From contig NZ_PDBS01000008.1 of NCBI RefSeq assembly GCF_002572525.1, positions 434,001 through 498,000 on the forward strand: a stretch of 64,000 nucleotides of DNA. Direction: 5' to 3'. Shown one piece after another: positions 18,260 to 27,542 of this stretch. The translations under genes and the position numbers were made by a program. Under the pieces are notes generated by a model, which did no database searches, had not been told where the DNA came from, and worked only from the letters and a program-made list of their open reading frames with translations. Position 1 is the first letter of the stretch. The number at the start of each line of letters is the position of its first letter. Origin of the DNA: Natrinema sp. CBA1119. Lineage in GTDB: Archaea; Halobacteriota; Halobacteria; Halobacteriales; Natrialbaceae.

Positions 18260-18852
18260 TGTTGTCGCTCCAGCAGGGGCTGCTGATCGTCCTGGGAATC
18301 ATACGTAACAATTTCTCCCGTATCCGTGCCGACTGCAGTAAGCCACTCGTCGACGGTGTATGTCCGCGCGGTGTCTGTCCGTGGCTGGTCCGTATAGGGG
18401 ACAACTCCCTGGAGGGACGCTCTCTCCTGATCTGCCGTAGAGGACTCGTCCTCGTAGAGTGCCAGCGCCACGATCGGAACCCGAACGCGTTCACGCGGTT
18501 CGTCGGCGCTGATGCCGAGTGGTGACGAGGGAACCTCCTGTCGCCGGAATGCTGGCTCGAGCGTCACACCGTGCTGGTCAGCCCAGCGTTCGAACTCGGC
18601 CACGAGATCGTGTCGCGTCGGTTCATGTGTGTCGTCCGTCTCACTGACCGCATGCTGTTCCGGCGGCCATGAGTGGAGTTGATACGCGCTAATATGCCCG
18701 TGGTCACAGAGCTGTTGCAGCCGGTTGTCGATCGTGGTGATCGTTTCGCCAGTCGGTCCCGAAATGGTCGACCGCACGTAACAGTCAACCCGCAGATCGG
18801 TCGCTGTCTCGGTCGGGACGATCGGGGACGCTGAAACGTTATTGGCTGGCAT
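18256..18852 (-). CDS. Conserved haloarchaeal protein in the phaB operon
   Basis: Start set at 18852 (MPANNVSASPIV), which overlaps the stop of the upstream HTH gene inside TATGCCAGCCAATAA, exactly as in the paralogue pair at 12952. The 198-residue product shares VDCYVRSTIS, SWPPE, FERWADQHGVTLEPAFRRQE, ERVRVPIVALALYE and LQGVVPYTDQ with that paralogue. It has no recognised domain. Coupling to a PhaB-like reductase suggests a role in PHA granule or acyl-CoA metabolism; this is inference. Confidence 0.75.
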   Translation of the reverse strand: MPANNVSASPIVPTETATDLRVDCYVRSTISGPTGETITTIDNRLQQLCDHGHISAYQLHSWPPEQHAVSETDDTHEPTRHDLVAEFERWADQHGVTLEPAFRRQEVPSSPLGISADEPRERVRVPIVALALYEDESSTADQERASLQGVVPYTDQPRTDTARTYTVDEWLTAVGTDTGEIVTYDSQDDQQPLLERQQ

Positions 18853-19057
18853 AGCCATCCTCCGTCCGCTGGACGAGATCCTTTGTAAGAAGCGACTCAA
18901 GCACGGCGAACAGTGTGAGCTTGGATAGTCCGAGCAGTTCCTGGAGATCGGTCACTGTCGCATCCTCAGTCACGAGGAGGGACAGATAGACAAGTTTTGC
19001 CTGTGGTGATGTAAGATCTCCTGGAATCGCGGTCAGCTGCTGACTCGTGGACATCAC
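18839..19057 (-). CDS. Small HTH (winged-helix-like) regulator
   Basis: The 72-residue protein reads LTSPQAKLVYLSLLVTED, then VTDLQELLGLSKLTLFAVLE and ends KDLVQRTEDGYASQ. The middle fits a helix-turn-helix and the end a short wing. It is the first gene of the operon with the 198-residue protein and the reductase, so it probably controls that operon. Its copy at 12747 is strongly diverged. Confidence 0.7.
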   Translation of the reverse strand: MMSTSQQLTAIPGDLTSPQAKLVYLSLLVTEDATVTDLQELLGLSKLTLFAVLESLLTKDLVQRTEDGYASQ

Positions 19058-19585
19058 CCGCTACTCCCACAGCCCGACGTATAAAGACAGACTGAGACAC
19101 ATGCACATGCAGGGCAGAAAATCAAGGGAAAGAACAGCCATAGTAAAGTGGTATTACCGGTGAATAATTAGCAGACAAGCAACAGCGGATAGATCACTGG
19201 AAGCAGAACCGTGACTGGAACGGAGATGATGTCCACGAGTGACCGCTGCGTAGCGGCCAGCCGTGTGCGGGACATCCAGATACCGGATCTGGATTAACCG
19301 CATCTCACTCCATATCACTAGAGGACAAAGCTGTATGGCCAACATAGTTGGGTAGATGCCGAGAGCGACTGATTACACGGAGTTGAACAGAAGAGGAAAT
19401 CACCCGGCACTTACTCAGGACTCCTCTATCGGTGGCTGATGTCAGAAGAAGTTGTCAGGTAATATCATGTATCCGTATTCTGTAGGGACTCGACATGATG
19501 AAAATGAGTTGTCACCATCTCTGCTGGACCACCCTTGAAGCGGGTGAGCCGTCCATATACGGCGATGTATTTCAGGGTGGTTTCG
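19058..19585. other. Gene-free stretch
   Basis: About 530 bases between divergent genes. No coding frame with haloarchaeal character, repeat or IS end was recognised. It should contain promoters of both neighbours. Confidence 0.4.
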
Positions 19586-20296
19586 ATGACTGATCCCGAT
19601 AGCGGCCGAATCGGGATATTTGTCGGTATCCTGCTGGTTGCTGCCGCAGCGCTTGTTCTCATTGCAGCCAGTTTGGACATGAACCCGATCACGCTTGCAC
19701 CGGCCTACATGTTCTCGCCGATGGTCGCTGGCCTCGCAGTCTGCCTGTCCCAGGGTATCCCACTGGCAGATGCCGGACTGCAACGTGGCCGACTCCGATG
19801 GCTTGCTGCGGCCGCCGTGGTTGCACTCCCACTCATCGGACTGACCCTCGCGTTCGCACTCGCAATTCCCGGGATAGGCTTTGATCCAACTGCCGACCCG
19901 ATCCCAGGAGTTGCACTGCCGCCAGGCCTCCTCGGCGTAGCAGTAACGGTCGGACTTGCGCTCGTTCTCGGGGCGACGGTCAACGCAATCTTTGCGTTTG
20001 GCGAAGAGTTCGGCTGGCGCGGGTATCTCTTGTGGGAACTCGCGCCCTGGGGCTTCTGGAAGGCGTCGTTCGCGATTGGTGCCTTATGGGGGATCTGGCA
20101 TACACCCGTGATCGTTGCCGGGTACAACTACCCCTCCTTCCCCTATATCGGTGTGATTGCCATGACAATCGCCTGTCTTTCCTTCTCACCGGTCTACACC
20201 TACATTGTCCTCCGTGCGAGGTCCGTGCTTGCCGCAGCGATTCTTCATGGTGTATTTAACGGGTCGGCCGGTCTCGTCGGGTACTGTTCAGATTAG
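19586..20296 (+). CDS. CPBP-family intramembrane protease, C-terminus replaced by IS6 sequence
   Basis: Start at 19586 (MTDPDSGRIGIFVGILL) is preferred over upstream ATGs. The protein has about seven hydrophobic segments and all three CPBP motifs: GEEFGWRGYLL (Glu-Glu..Arg), GALWGIWHTP (His) and HGVFNGSAG (His..Asn). Unlike the protein at 3132, the catalytic set is complete. The natural end is lost: after GSAGLVG the last residues YCSD come from the terminal repeat of an IS6 relic. Loss of only a few residues or one helix may leave activity. Confidence 0.75.
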   Translation: MTDPDSGRIGIFVGILLVAAAALVLIAASLDMNPITLAPAYMFSPMVAGLAVCLSQGIPLADAGLQRGRLRWLAAAAVVALPLIGLTLAFALAIPGIGFDPTADPIPGVALPPGLLGVAVTVGLALVLGATVNAIFAFGEEFGWRGYLLWELAPWGFWKASFAIGALWGIWHTPVIVAGYNYPSFPYIGVIAMTIACLSFSPVYTYIVLRARSVLAAAILHGVFNGSAGLVGYCSD

Positions 20297-20362
20297 AGTT
20301 TGAAGAAGCGAGGCGGTGAAATTCGTGGTGCCTATGCCAGAATTCAGCCGCCTCACGCTACC
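20279..20362 (+). mobile_element. IS6-family left-end relic
   Basis: The end GGTACTGTTCAGATTAGAG is followed by GCGAGGCGGTGAAATTC and the transposase start MPEFSRLTL, after which the IS630 element begins. It is the 5' tip of the same IS6 type as the copy at 16738 and truncates the CPBP gene. Confidence 0.6.
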
Positions 20363-20409
20363 TATAGTAACCGTTAGAACTTTCCACCCAAGGAATGTTG
20401 CGTAGACTA

Positions 20410-20934
20410 ATGGACCATCTCGACGAGATCTCCGTCGAAGAACTCCAAGAGGCTCTCAACAACGTTGAGGGAAACAAGCCGACACAGCGGTTATTAGCAG
20501 CAATTGCGTACAAAAACGGTGTTACGCAGACCGAACTAGCAGAGTGGCACAATACCGGCCGACGAACAATCTACAGTTGGCTCAAGCGACTCGACACCGA
20601 CGAGTCGCTTGAGCAGGCTGTAACTGATGCTCATCGGTCTGGGAGAAAACGAAAACTCTCAGAAGAAGAGCAAATAAAATTCAAAGAAACTGTCCACGAA
20701 CCACCAGAGAATGTTGGAGTTGACGCGCCGGCGTGGACGCCGGCGCTCGTCCAGCAGTATCTTGACGAGACCTACAATGTTGAATACTCACTTCCGAGCT
20801 GTCGGCGGTTACTCAAAGAAGCAGGATTGAGCTATCAAAAACCACGCCGCACAGCCGCCGGATCAGAGACTGACGAGCAAGAAACGTTCCGCGAAGAACT
20901 CAAAAAAAGCGGCGGGAGATGGACGCCACAGTAG
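20410..20934 (+). CDS. IS630 transposase, first frame (DNA-binding part)
   Basis: Start at 20410 (MDHLDEISVEELQEAL). The product contains an HTH (TQTELAEWHNTGRRTIYSWLKRL) and the linker region of IS630 transposases (APAWTPALVQQYLDETY). It ends after ELKKSGGRWTPQ. The second frame starts within it at 20919, and the A-rich heptamer near 20908 (CAAAAAAAG) offers a slippage site for making the fused transposase. The N-terminal half binds the terminal repeats. Confidence 0.85.
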   Translation: MDHLDEISVEELQEALNNVEGNKPTQRLLAAIAYKNGVTQTELAEWHNTGRRTIYSWLKRLDTDESLEQAVTDAHRSGRKRKLSEEEQIKFKETVHEPPENVGVDAPAWTPALVQQYLDETYNVEYSLPSCRRLLKEAGLSYQKPRRTAAGSETDEQETFREELKKSGGRWTPQ

Positions 20935-21410
20935 TCTGTATCGACCAGACCAAGAAATCCGTGCAAGTTGAGCCGCGTGCCGCGTGGTTTCCTCGCGACA
21001 CGCGGCCGGCAGTTGAACTCTCTGGACAACGCGATTGGACATGTTTACTCGGCGCAATCACCGAAGACGGTGATCGCTTTTTCTCTCGATTCGAGGAGTA
21101 CGTGACCGCCGAACACGCGAAACATTTCATTCTCGCATTATGCAAAGAGTTCGAAGATGATTTGATCATTGTGTTAGATGGAGCACCGTACTTTCAGGCT
21201 TCGGCCGTCACGGACCTAGCGGCCCGTGACGACCTCGCCTTCGTCACGTTACCGGCATACTCTCCTGAGTTCAATCCAGTCGAAGAGTGCTGGCGACAGC
21301 TACAAACGGCTCTCAGCAATCGGTTTTTCGACTCACTTGGTGAGTTAACAACGGCGATCGATACCGCACTTGACCAGCTCTCTGTACCACAAGTGAGCAA
21401 TTATTTCTAA
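20919..21410 (+). CDS. IS630 transposase, second frame (DDE catalytic part)
   Basis: The 163-residue product begins MDATVVCIDQTKKSV, with the first catalytic Asp in CIDQ, then IIVLDGAPYFQASA (second Asp) and LPAYSPEFNPVEECWRQL (final acid of the DDE set). It lacks a DNA-binding domain and overlaps the upstream frame by 16 bases. It is probably produced as a fusion by ribosomal frameshifting at the upstream A tract. All residues for strand transfer are present. Confidence 0.85.
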   Translation: MDATVVCIDQTKKSVQVEPRAAWFPRDTRPAVELSGQRDWTCLLGAITEDGDRFFSRFEEYVTAEHAKHFILALCKEFEDDLIIVLDGAPYFQASAVTDLAARDDLAFVTLPAYSPEFNPVEECWRQLQTALSNRFFDSLGELTTAIDTALDQLSVPQVSNYF

Positions 21411-21420
21411 CTTCCACTAT

Positions 21421-23328
21421 AGTCCTGAGGCTTTCACCAACTCGGCCCCCTACTACTGGGTCAATCAGGGCCACGAGGAAACCGAGGGTGAATACCCTCG
21501 AGCCCCGACCAGAGAGCTGTTCCAGTATGACCTCCCCAAGCTGGAGGTTGGTGATAGGGTCTTCAGCTACAACAACGGACAGATACTCGGATATCACACG
21601 GTGGCAAAGCCTGCTCAGGTCGTCCAAGTCCCCGTTGAGGAGCTAGACGATCCTGATTCCGAAACAGGGACTGAACCCAGATACCGCGTTGAGACGTCCT
21701 TTACTTATTTCGATGAACCACTGGCATTCGTCGAAGTATTCGAGACGCTGCTTAAATATAAATTGGATAACTATTACCCGGTAAACCCTGGCGGAATCAA
21801 TCAGCAGTACCTGTTTAATCTCAGTGAGGAGGCAGGCAAGTACCTACTCAACAAGGCTGATGGTGAAATAGCCTACGAGAGCCTGCAAGCGGCTGAATCA
21901 GACCTCATCGAAAGACTCGAAGAGTACATAAATCCGGCTGACGGCTTGCGGGGAGCGCTGGCCAAAGCGACAATCGAGAACTGGACAGAGGCGCTCCGCC
22001 GTAATGACCTCGTCGCCAAAGCAGTTCGCCGTGGTGACTACGAACATCTGGACGAGATCAAGTCAATTTACGAGTCCTTCGAGGACTCGCTTGAGGAGCG
22101 AGCAGTGCATCTGAATGTAGGCTCGCTGGACCAGTGTTCGCCGGCGCAGGTGCTGTTTATTGTTCTCGTCAGGGAACCACAGCGGGATGCTGACGTCGGC
22201 CAGCCAAACCTAGACCACGACAAACTTCCCGAGATTTTGGAGGGAACCTACCAAGACGAGAGGTCCCTAGCTACGCCACACACGGTTCCTGATACTGCGT
22301 CTGAACTCGAGCGTCAGGTCCGGGCCAAACACCAGTTAGTGTTCCACGGCCCACCGGGCACCTCGAAGACCTTCACGGTCCAACAGTTCGCTCGCTGGTG
22401 GCTCCACGAGACGACGGTTGAACCCAATAAAGAGCAACTACGGACGGTTACGTTCCATCCTTCCTTTACCTATGAGGACTTCATCGAGGGGCTGACCGCA
22501 ACAGAGGGCGAGAACGGAGCTGGCCAATATACCGTCGACGAAGGGGTTTTCCAAGAATTCGCTACTCGCGCCAAGGACGCCTACGAGGATGCAGATTCGC
22601 TCGATGACGCTCCCAATTACGTACTGATAATCGATGAGATTAACCGTGGGAATCTGTCCCAAATCTTCGGGGAGACGATTACTTTGCTAGAGAATGATAA
22701 GCGGCTGGACGCCAAGAACGAAACCAGCGTCACCTTGCCCCATTCGGGTGAGGATTTCTATGTACCGCCGAACCTCTATGTAATCGGAACCATGAACACG
22801 GCTGGCCGCTCGATTGCACTCGTGGATGCCGCCTTGCGGCGTCGGTTTCGGTTCATTCATTTCGGACCCGACTTGGAGCTGGTCTGCGAACAATACGGGT
22901 TTGGGAATGGGGACTTAGACGGTGCCAAGGATGTCGCGGTAAACGGAGCCGACCAAGCCGACCGGCTGCTGGCAATGTCGGTCTGTGCTGTCGATGTGTT
23001 GAATGCCGAAATTCGGGAGGCACATGACCTAGGTCGTGGCAAACAGCTAGGCCACACACCCCTACTAGGTATTATTGCCGAGACTACCGAAGGGCGTGAA
23101 CAGGCTATCATCGACACCTGGCGCTACGAATTAATGCCACTGCTTGAAGAGTACTATTTCGGGCAGTTCAAGCGCATGAACGACGAACTATTCGACGGGC
23201 ACGGTGACAACCTCTTCGACTTGGCTACTCAGGAAATTCGGGACTTTACAGCTGATGATCTGAAAGAGACGTGTCGAGCGGTCGTTGATGATTTGGCCGA
23301 GGTCGAGGATGATGCTGATGAGGAGTGA
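21421..23328 (+). pseudogene. mcrB: EVE-domain McrB-like GTPase of a McrBC restriction system, front removed
   Basis: The open frame begins at the IS630 edge: SPEAFTNSAPYYWVNQGHEE...LEVGDRVFSYNNGQILGYHTVA is an EVE-like modified-base reader domain. A long helical linker and an AAA+ domain follow: Walker A GPPGTSKTF near base 22350, Walker B VLIIDEINRGN near 22620, and IGTMNTAGRSIALVDAALRRRF. In McrB the signature is MNTAD; here Gly replaces the Asp. The native start and promoter are missing; a GTG at 21601 could start a 575-residue protein without the EVE part. With McrC it would cut DNA carrying modified bases. Confidence 0.8.
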
Positions 23329-24483
23329 TCTAGACGCCACGAACTGGCACGTCTACGGGAACAACGCTCAGATTGGACCCAGATGAGCAGAACTACACAC
23401 CGTGGGTTACAGGGGGTCGAGGTCGATCATCGGATCCGCGAGTACGAGACCACGGATCCGATTGATCGTGAGGACTTTCCTGACCGAGCCCGCCAAGTCG
23501 TTGAGAACCAAATCAATGCAGGGACTGAGGATGACAATGGAGAGCGATCAGGCGGCAAGCGCCTGAAAATCGAATAGCTTGAATCCGAGCAGGTAAAACT
23601 CCATGCGACGAGCTTTGTCGGATTGGTCACCTTGCCCGGTGGGCTGACGATCGAAATTCTCCCGAAGGTCAAAGGGACGGACCTGCTGGCGATGCTGCAG
23701 TTCTCTCAAGGAATTGGAGCTGAGACAACCGACGAGGAGACTCAGTTCGAACATGGTGAGGAGTTCATTCAGGCCTTGGCGACGCTGTTCGAGTCCGAGC
23801 TGAATCAGGTGTTGACGCGAGGCTTACACACTTCCTATCGTCGTACTCAAGGGTCGGAAGAACACATTCGTGGTCGGATAGATGTCCAGCGTCAGTTACA
23901 ACGTCATGGTCCTCAGCCGACCCAGTTCGAGTGTACCTACGATGAGTTGACGCAGGATACCGTATTGAACCAAGCCGTACTGTATGCAACGGACGTGCTG
24001 TTGCGCTTAGTCGGGCGTCGACAGATTGGTCAGGCCTTAGAGCGGCACAAGCAGGAACTCCAGCGTCGCGTGGAATTACGACCGGTCCGTCTCGTGGAAC
24101 TGGACGCCGTCGAGTTCTCCCGACTATCCGAGTACTACGAAGACCTCTATCGGCTAACTAGACTGGTTCTCAGCGGACTCTATATCGACGAGTTGCAGGC
24201 GGGGGGACGTGCGTCGTCGTCACTGCTTGTGAATATGAATAACATCTTCGAGAGCGTCGTGGTCGAGGCAGTCGGACAAATATACGCGCGGACAGCCGTT
24301 GAGGTGTTACCCCAGGCTCGGCGCCGAGAGTTGTTCTATAGTGGGTCACGGTCGGTTCCGGTTAAGCCGGATATCGCTGTCATCGACGGCGGGGAAACGG
24401 TATTCGTCGGGGATGCGAAATGGAAGGTTGATCAAAAGAGAAATCGAAACCCCTCAAGTGGAGACCTAAGTCAGATGACTGGG

Positions 24484-25419
24484 CTCTGGTGAATCGTTGG
24501 ACGGCGTCGGTTTCGACCGTCAGAACTAGGAGTATGAAGCGGGAAACCGCCGATGCTCTATGTCGAAAATCTCCCGCTTCACGAGCAAAGTCGTTCAGTT
24601 AGCTAAAAATGCTGTTGGTGAGCGAGGCGAAGTCGCCGCCCCCGAAGGGGGTGGCGGCTTCGCCGAGTATGCGGTAGTGTCGCTGCACTGTCTGCGGGTT
24701 TACCTGGAAAAATCCTACCGAGAAGCACTCGATTTGCTGAGCGAGATGCCACAAATACTCGGGGAGATCGGCCTTGAACCGACCGATCTCCCCGATCACT
24801 CGACGCTAGTCAAGTGGTTTGATAGGATTAAGACCGCACTCTGGCGAGTGCTGCTGCGCCTCTCGGCGCAGCTGCACGGCCAGAGCGGTCACGCCGCCAT
24901 TGACGCGACGTTTTTCGACCGCGAAAACGCTAGCAAACACTACTGCCGTCGGACGAATTACCGGGTTCAGACGCTCAAAGCGACAGCTCTCGTCGACACA
25001 GAAAGCCAAGCAATTCTGGACGTTCACTGTACGACCGAGAAACGCCACGACACACAGCTCGGCTGGCAGGTCGCCCGCCGCAACGCGGGCGACCTCGCCA
25101 GCCTCGCTGCCGACAAAGGCTACGACTGGATGGATTTACGCGAAAAACTCCGCGAAGACGGCGTGAGACCGCTGATCAAACATCGTGAGTTTCGGCCCAT
25201 CGATCACGCGCATAACGCGCGGATCGATGGGCCTCGATACCGCCAACGAGCGATGTGTGAGACCGTCTTTTCAACGATCAAGCGCACGCTCGGCGACGCC
25301 GTGCGTGCGCGAACTTGGTACGGTGAATTTCGTGAACTCGTTTTGATGTGTGTGGTTCACAACACCAAGCGATCTCTAAAACAGTGAAATCAAGCTACGT
25401 CTGGCGATTCACCACGGCC
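24484..25419 (+). mobile_element. IS5-family element, copy C, inserted in mcrC
   Basis: Ends are CTCTGGTGAATCG..GGAC and, inversely, GCCGTGGTGAATCG..AGAC. The 10-base direct repeat GATGACTGGG flanks it (24474-24483 and 25420-25429), a clear target duplication. It is complete, with one transposase gene. Confidence 0.9.
24560..25387 (+). CDS. IS5-family transposase (DDE)
   Basis: The 275-residue enzyme has HAAIDATFFDRE, AADKGYDWMDL and AMCETVFSTIKRTLG for the catalytic acids. It is more distant from copies A and B than they are from each other; the ends also differ, so it belongs to another subgroup. The intact frame and perfect target repeat suggest a recent insertion. It starts MSKISRFTSKVVQLAKNAVG and ends NTKRSLKQ, the usual length of its group. 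The repeated arms GAAGTCGCCGCCC and GGGGGTGGCGGCTTC near 24640 may form a hairpin inside the gene. Confidence 0.9.
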   Translation: MSKISRFTSKVVQLAKNAVGERGEVAAPEGGGGFAEYAVVSLHCLRVYLEKSYREALDLLSEMPQILGEIGLEPTDLPDHSTLVKWFDRIKTALWRVLLRLSAQLHGQSGHAAIDATFFDRENASKHYCRRTNYRVQTLKATALVDTESQAILDVHCTTEKRHDTQLGWQVARRNAGDLASLAADKGYDWMDLREKLREDGVRPLIKHREFRPIDHAHNARIDGPRYRQRAMCETVFSTIKRTLGDAVRARTWYGEFRELVLMCVVHNTKRSLKQ

Positions 25420-25624
25420 GATGACTGGGTATCAGGTGGCGTACGATGGGCCAGGGTGCTTGTTTTATCCTGAGCAAGATGGACGAGTACAATCGGTGTA
25501 TGAATCGGACCTCGAAAATGACCTCCACGTCGTGGAAGTCCCTACTCAGTCGACCCCGGAGTACGATTATTCGAGTCGGGTAATAGACAAGATACGTTCA
25601 GAAGTGCCACCAATATCTGAGTGA

Positions 25625-26750
25625 ATAGTATCATGATACGATGAGAGATAACAGTATGATCGAAGATGGCTGAAATCGGATTGGTGAGCTGTACGAAGAC
25701 GAAGCTCGGTGTCCGTCTCTGATCGGCGTTCTCAAGGTTACTGAAACTGATCAACTGTTGATAGGACTACGACCCAGGGAACGACCGGATCGACTTCTAC
25801 GAGGTACTCGCCGAAATAGTCACGTTGGAGAGGTCGAACGATGTGCGGTCCAGTCGACGATTTCAAAGGAGATGCACGGACCCATTCGGATTGGAAGAGA
25901 CGATCGAGACTGACTCGAGAACTGATTCAAGGCAGATCGATGAGGAACCGTCGACGGTGAATCCTCCGTCCTCGAGTACGGATGATACGCCAGACACAAA
26001 CCGTCAGATGACTAAGCGAACTCTAGAGAAAGCGCCGATGAACCGATATTGTCCGCGGAAACGAAGCCGGCGTTCGACCATAGTGGGGGCAAACAGAAGC
26101 CGCGTTACGCTCGCACCCAAACGGTAAACGAGTTTAGAAATAAAGTTCGGACGATGATCGTCCCGAAACTTGCTGAGGCTGATCCAACTTCCCGAATACT
26201 CTGTTTCGGAACATCTGAATCCGAACTGAGAGGGCCATACCCCTGGAAGAGGACAGTCCGAAACTACCGTCCAGTCGCTGCCTCCTTTACATCCCTATGT
26301 CCGTATAGTATGGCGGAGAATCGCAAATTCGAGCAACAGCGAAGGATCGTCCCAGTTCTCTCGAAAAGAGGGTCGGATGCAAAATCGGGATCGGGAAGCC
26401 TGCTGTGAGAGCAACGACCGCGTTTTTGTGGGAGTCTCTTTCAGTACCGCTGAATGCGTCGTCATCATCGAACAGACTTCCGCTAACTCATAATTCTTGC
26501 TCGAAATCGCTGAAATAGCGCCAAATATATTTCGACTGATTCGAAAACCGAGGCTGCCATCGTTCAGAAATAAGCCAGTACTACGCTCTCATCGAATCTG
26601 TTGTATACTTTCTATTCGGTGGCGTGGGGGATTTGACCGTGTTCTGATCCAGTTGTTCGAATTGGTGGTCGCGTTCGGTCGTTTGCGGTATTCTCCTGAC
26701 ACTCGAATTTTCATTCGGTAGAGCCGAAAGACTCCTATACTATCCACGGA
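25625..26750. other. Decayed spacer before the IclR cluster
   Basis: A short frame at 25666-25722 (MAEIGLVSCTKTKL...) is the start of a DUF6884-like protein and ends early. The piece DYDPGNDRIDFYEVLAEI near 25766-25820 reads protein-like but has no start. The rest has only frames without family features. No terminal repeats were found. The 3' end probably holds the iclR promoter. Confidence 0.35.
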
Positions 26751-27515
26751 ATGGTTTCCATGATGACGAACACATCAAACCGGTCGGTCGAACGGGCGTT
26801 CAAGATCGTCGACGAACTTGCGGAGAACGGATCCGGGGGTGTTTCGGATCTCGCCGGACGGCTCGATATGCCCGTCAGTACCGTTCATAACTATCTCCAA
26901 GCGCTTGTTGCGACGGGATACATCACAGTCGAAGAGAAAGAGTACTCGACTACAACCCGGTTTCTCGAGGTGGGCAACCAACAGCGCCACCGACTAGAGA
27001 TATTCAAAGTCGTCAGCGACAAACTCCAGGATATAGCGGCGGAGACCGGCGAGCACGTCACGTTGATGATCGAAGAAAACGATCAGTGCGTAATCGTCGC
27101 GGTGCAAGAAGGGCCCGACGCCGTCAATCTGTTCGCGTATCCCGGTGCACGAATGCCACTTCACGCAGCAGCTCCCGGGAAAGCGATCCTCGCGCACATG
27201 CCGGAGGACCGCGTACAGGAGATCATCGACCGGCAGGGACTCATCGAGATGACAAACCGAACCATCACGGATCCCGACGTTCTCTTCGAACAACTCGAGC
27301 GGATCAGGGACCAGGGGTACGCCATCGACGAGGGCGAACGCATCGCGGGAATGGTCTGTATCTCCGCTCCGGTGCTCGACAAGAGCGATCACATCCGCGG
27401 CGCGATCTGCGTCTGTGGCCCGCAAAGCCGAATCGACGAGGAACGACGCGAGGAAATCGCGGATATCGTCAAACGGTCGGCGAATGTGACGCAGGTCAAC
27501 CTCGACTACGTGTGA
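26751..27515 (+). CDS. IclR-family transcriptional regulator
   Basis: The 254-residue protein has an N-terminal HTH (SVERAFKIVDELAENGSGGV...MPVSTVHNYLQALVATGYI) and a C-terminal effector domain with HAAAPGKAILAHMPED, RIRDQGYAIDEGERIAGMVC and ISAPV, all typical of IclR. It probably senses an acid or acyl-CoA and controls the adjacent catabolic genes. Starts at 26751 and 26763 are both possible. It is the only regulator of the 27-40 kb cluster and converges with the LLM oxidoreductase gene. Confidence 0.9.
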   Translation: MVSMMTNTSNRSVERAFKIVDELAENGSGGVSDLAGRLDMPVSTVHNYLQALVATGYITVEEKEYSTTTRFLEVGNQQRHRLEIFKVVSDKLQDIAAETGEHVTLMIEENDQCVIVAVQEGPDAVNLFAYPGARMPLHAAAPGKAILAHMPEDRVQEIIDRQGLIEMTNRTITDPDVLFEQLERIRDQGYAIDEGERIAGMVCISAPVLDKSDHIRGAICVCGPQSRIDEERREEIADIVKRSANVTQVNLDYV

Positions 27516-27542
27516 CCGACGTTCGACGTGTTGAGGCGTGCA

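Larger units (their letters stand above)
20363..21421 (+). mobile_element. IS630-family element
   Basis: Terminal repeats TATAGTAACCGTTAGAA (20363-20379) and, inversely, TATAGTGGAAGTTAGAA (21405-21421), with TA at both edges as expected for IS630/Tc1 target sites. It carries two overlapping transposase frames. It lies between an IS6 relic and the front of the McrB gene. Confidence 0.85.
23383..25624 (+). pseudogene. mcrC: McrC nuclease subunit, broken by a stop codon and an IS5
   Basis: The frame starts MSRTTHRGLQGVEVDHRIRE, meets TAG at 23575-23577 and continues in the same frame (LESEQVKLHATSFVGLVTLP...). The PD-(D/E)xK nuclease core is seen at VKPDIAVID...VFVGDAKWK near 24360-24425. At 24483 an IS5 is inserted; after it, from 25420, the same frame resumes as MTGYQVAYDGPGCLFYPEQD and ends RSEVPPISE at 25624. 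Removing the IS with one copy of its 10-bp target repeat restores one frame apart from the TAG. The subunit is therefore inactive. Confidence 0.85.

Noticed and set aside
25825-26408. Overlapping plus-strand frames of about 100 codons
   Set aside because: No homology pattern or start signal; amino-acid use is atypical. Treated as decayed spacer.
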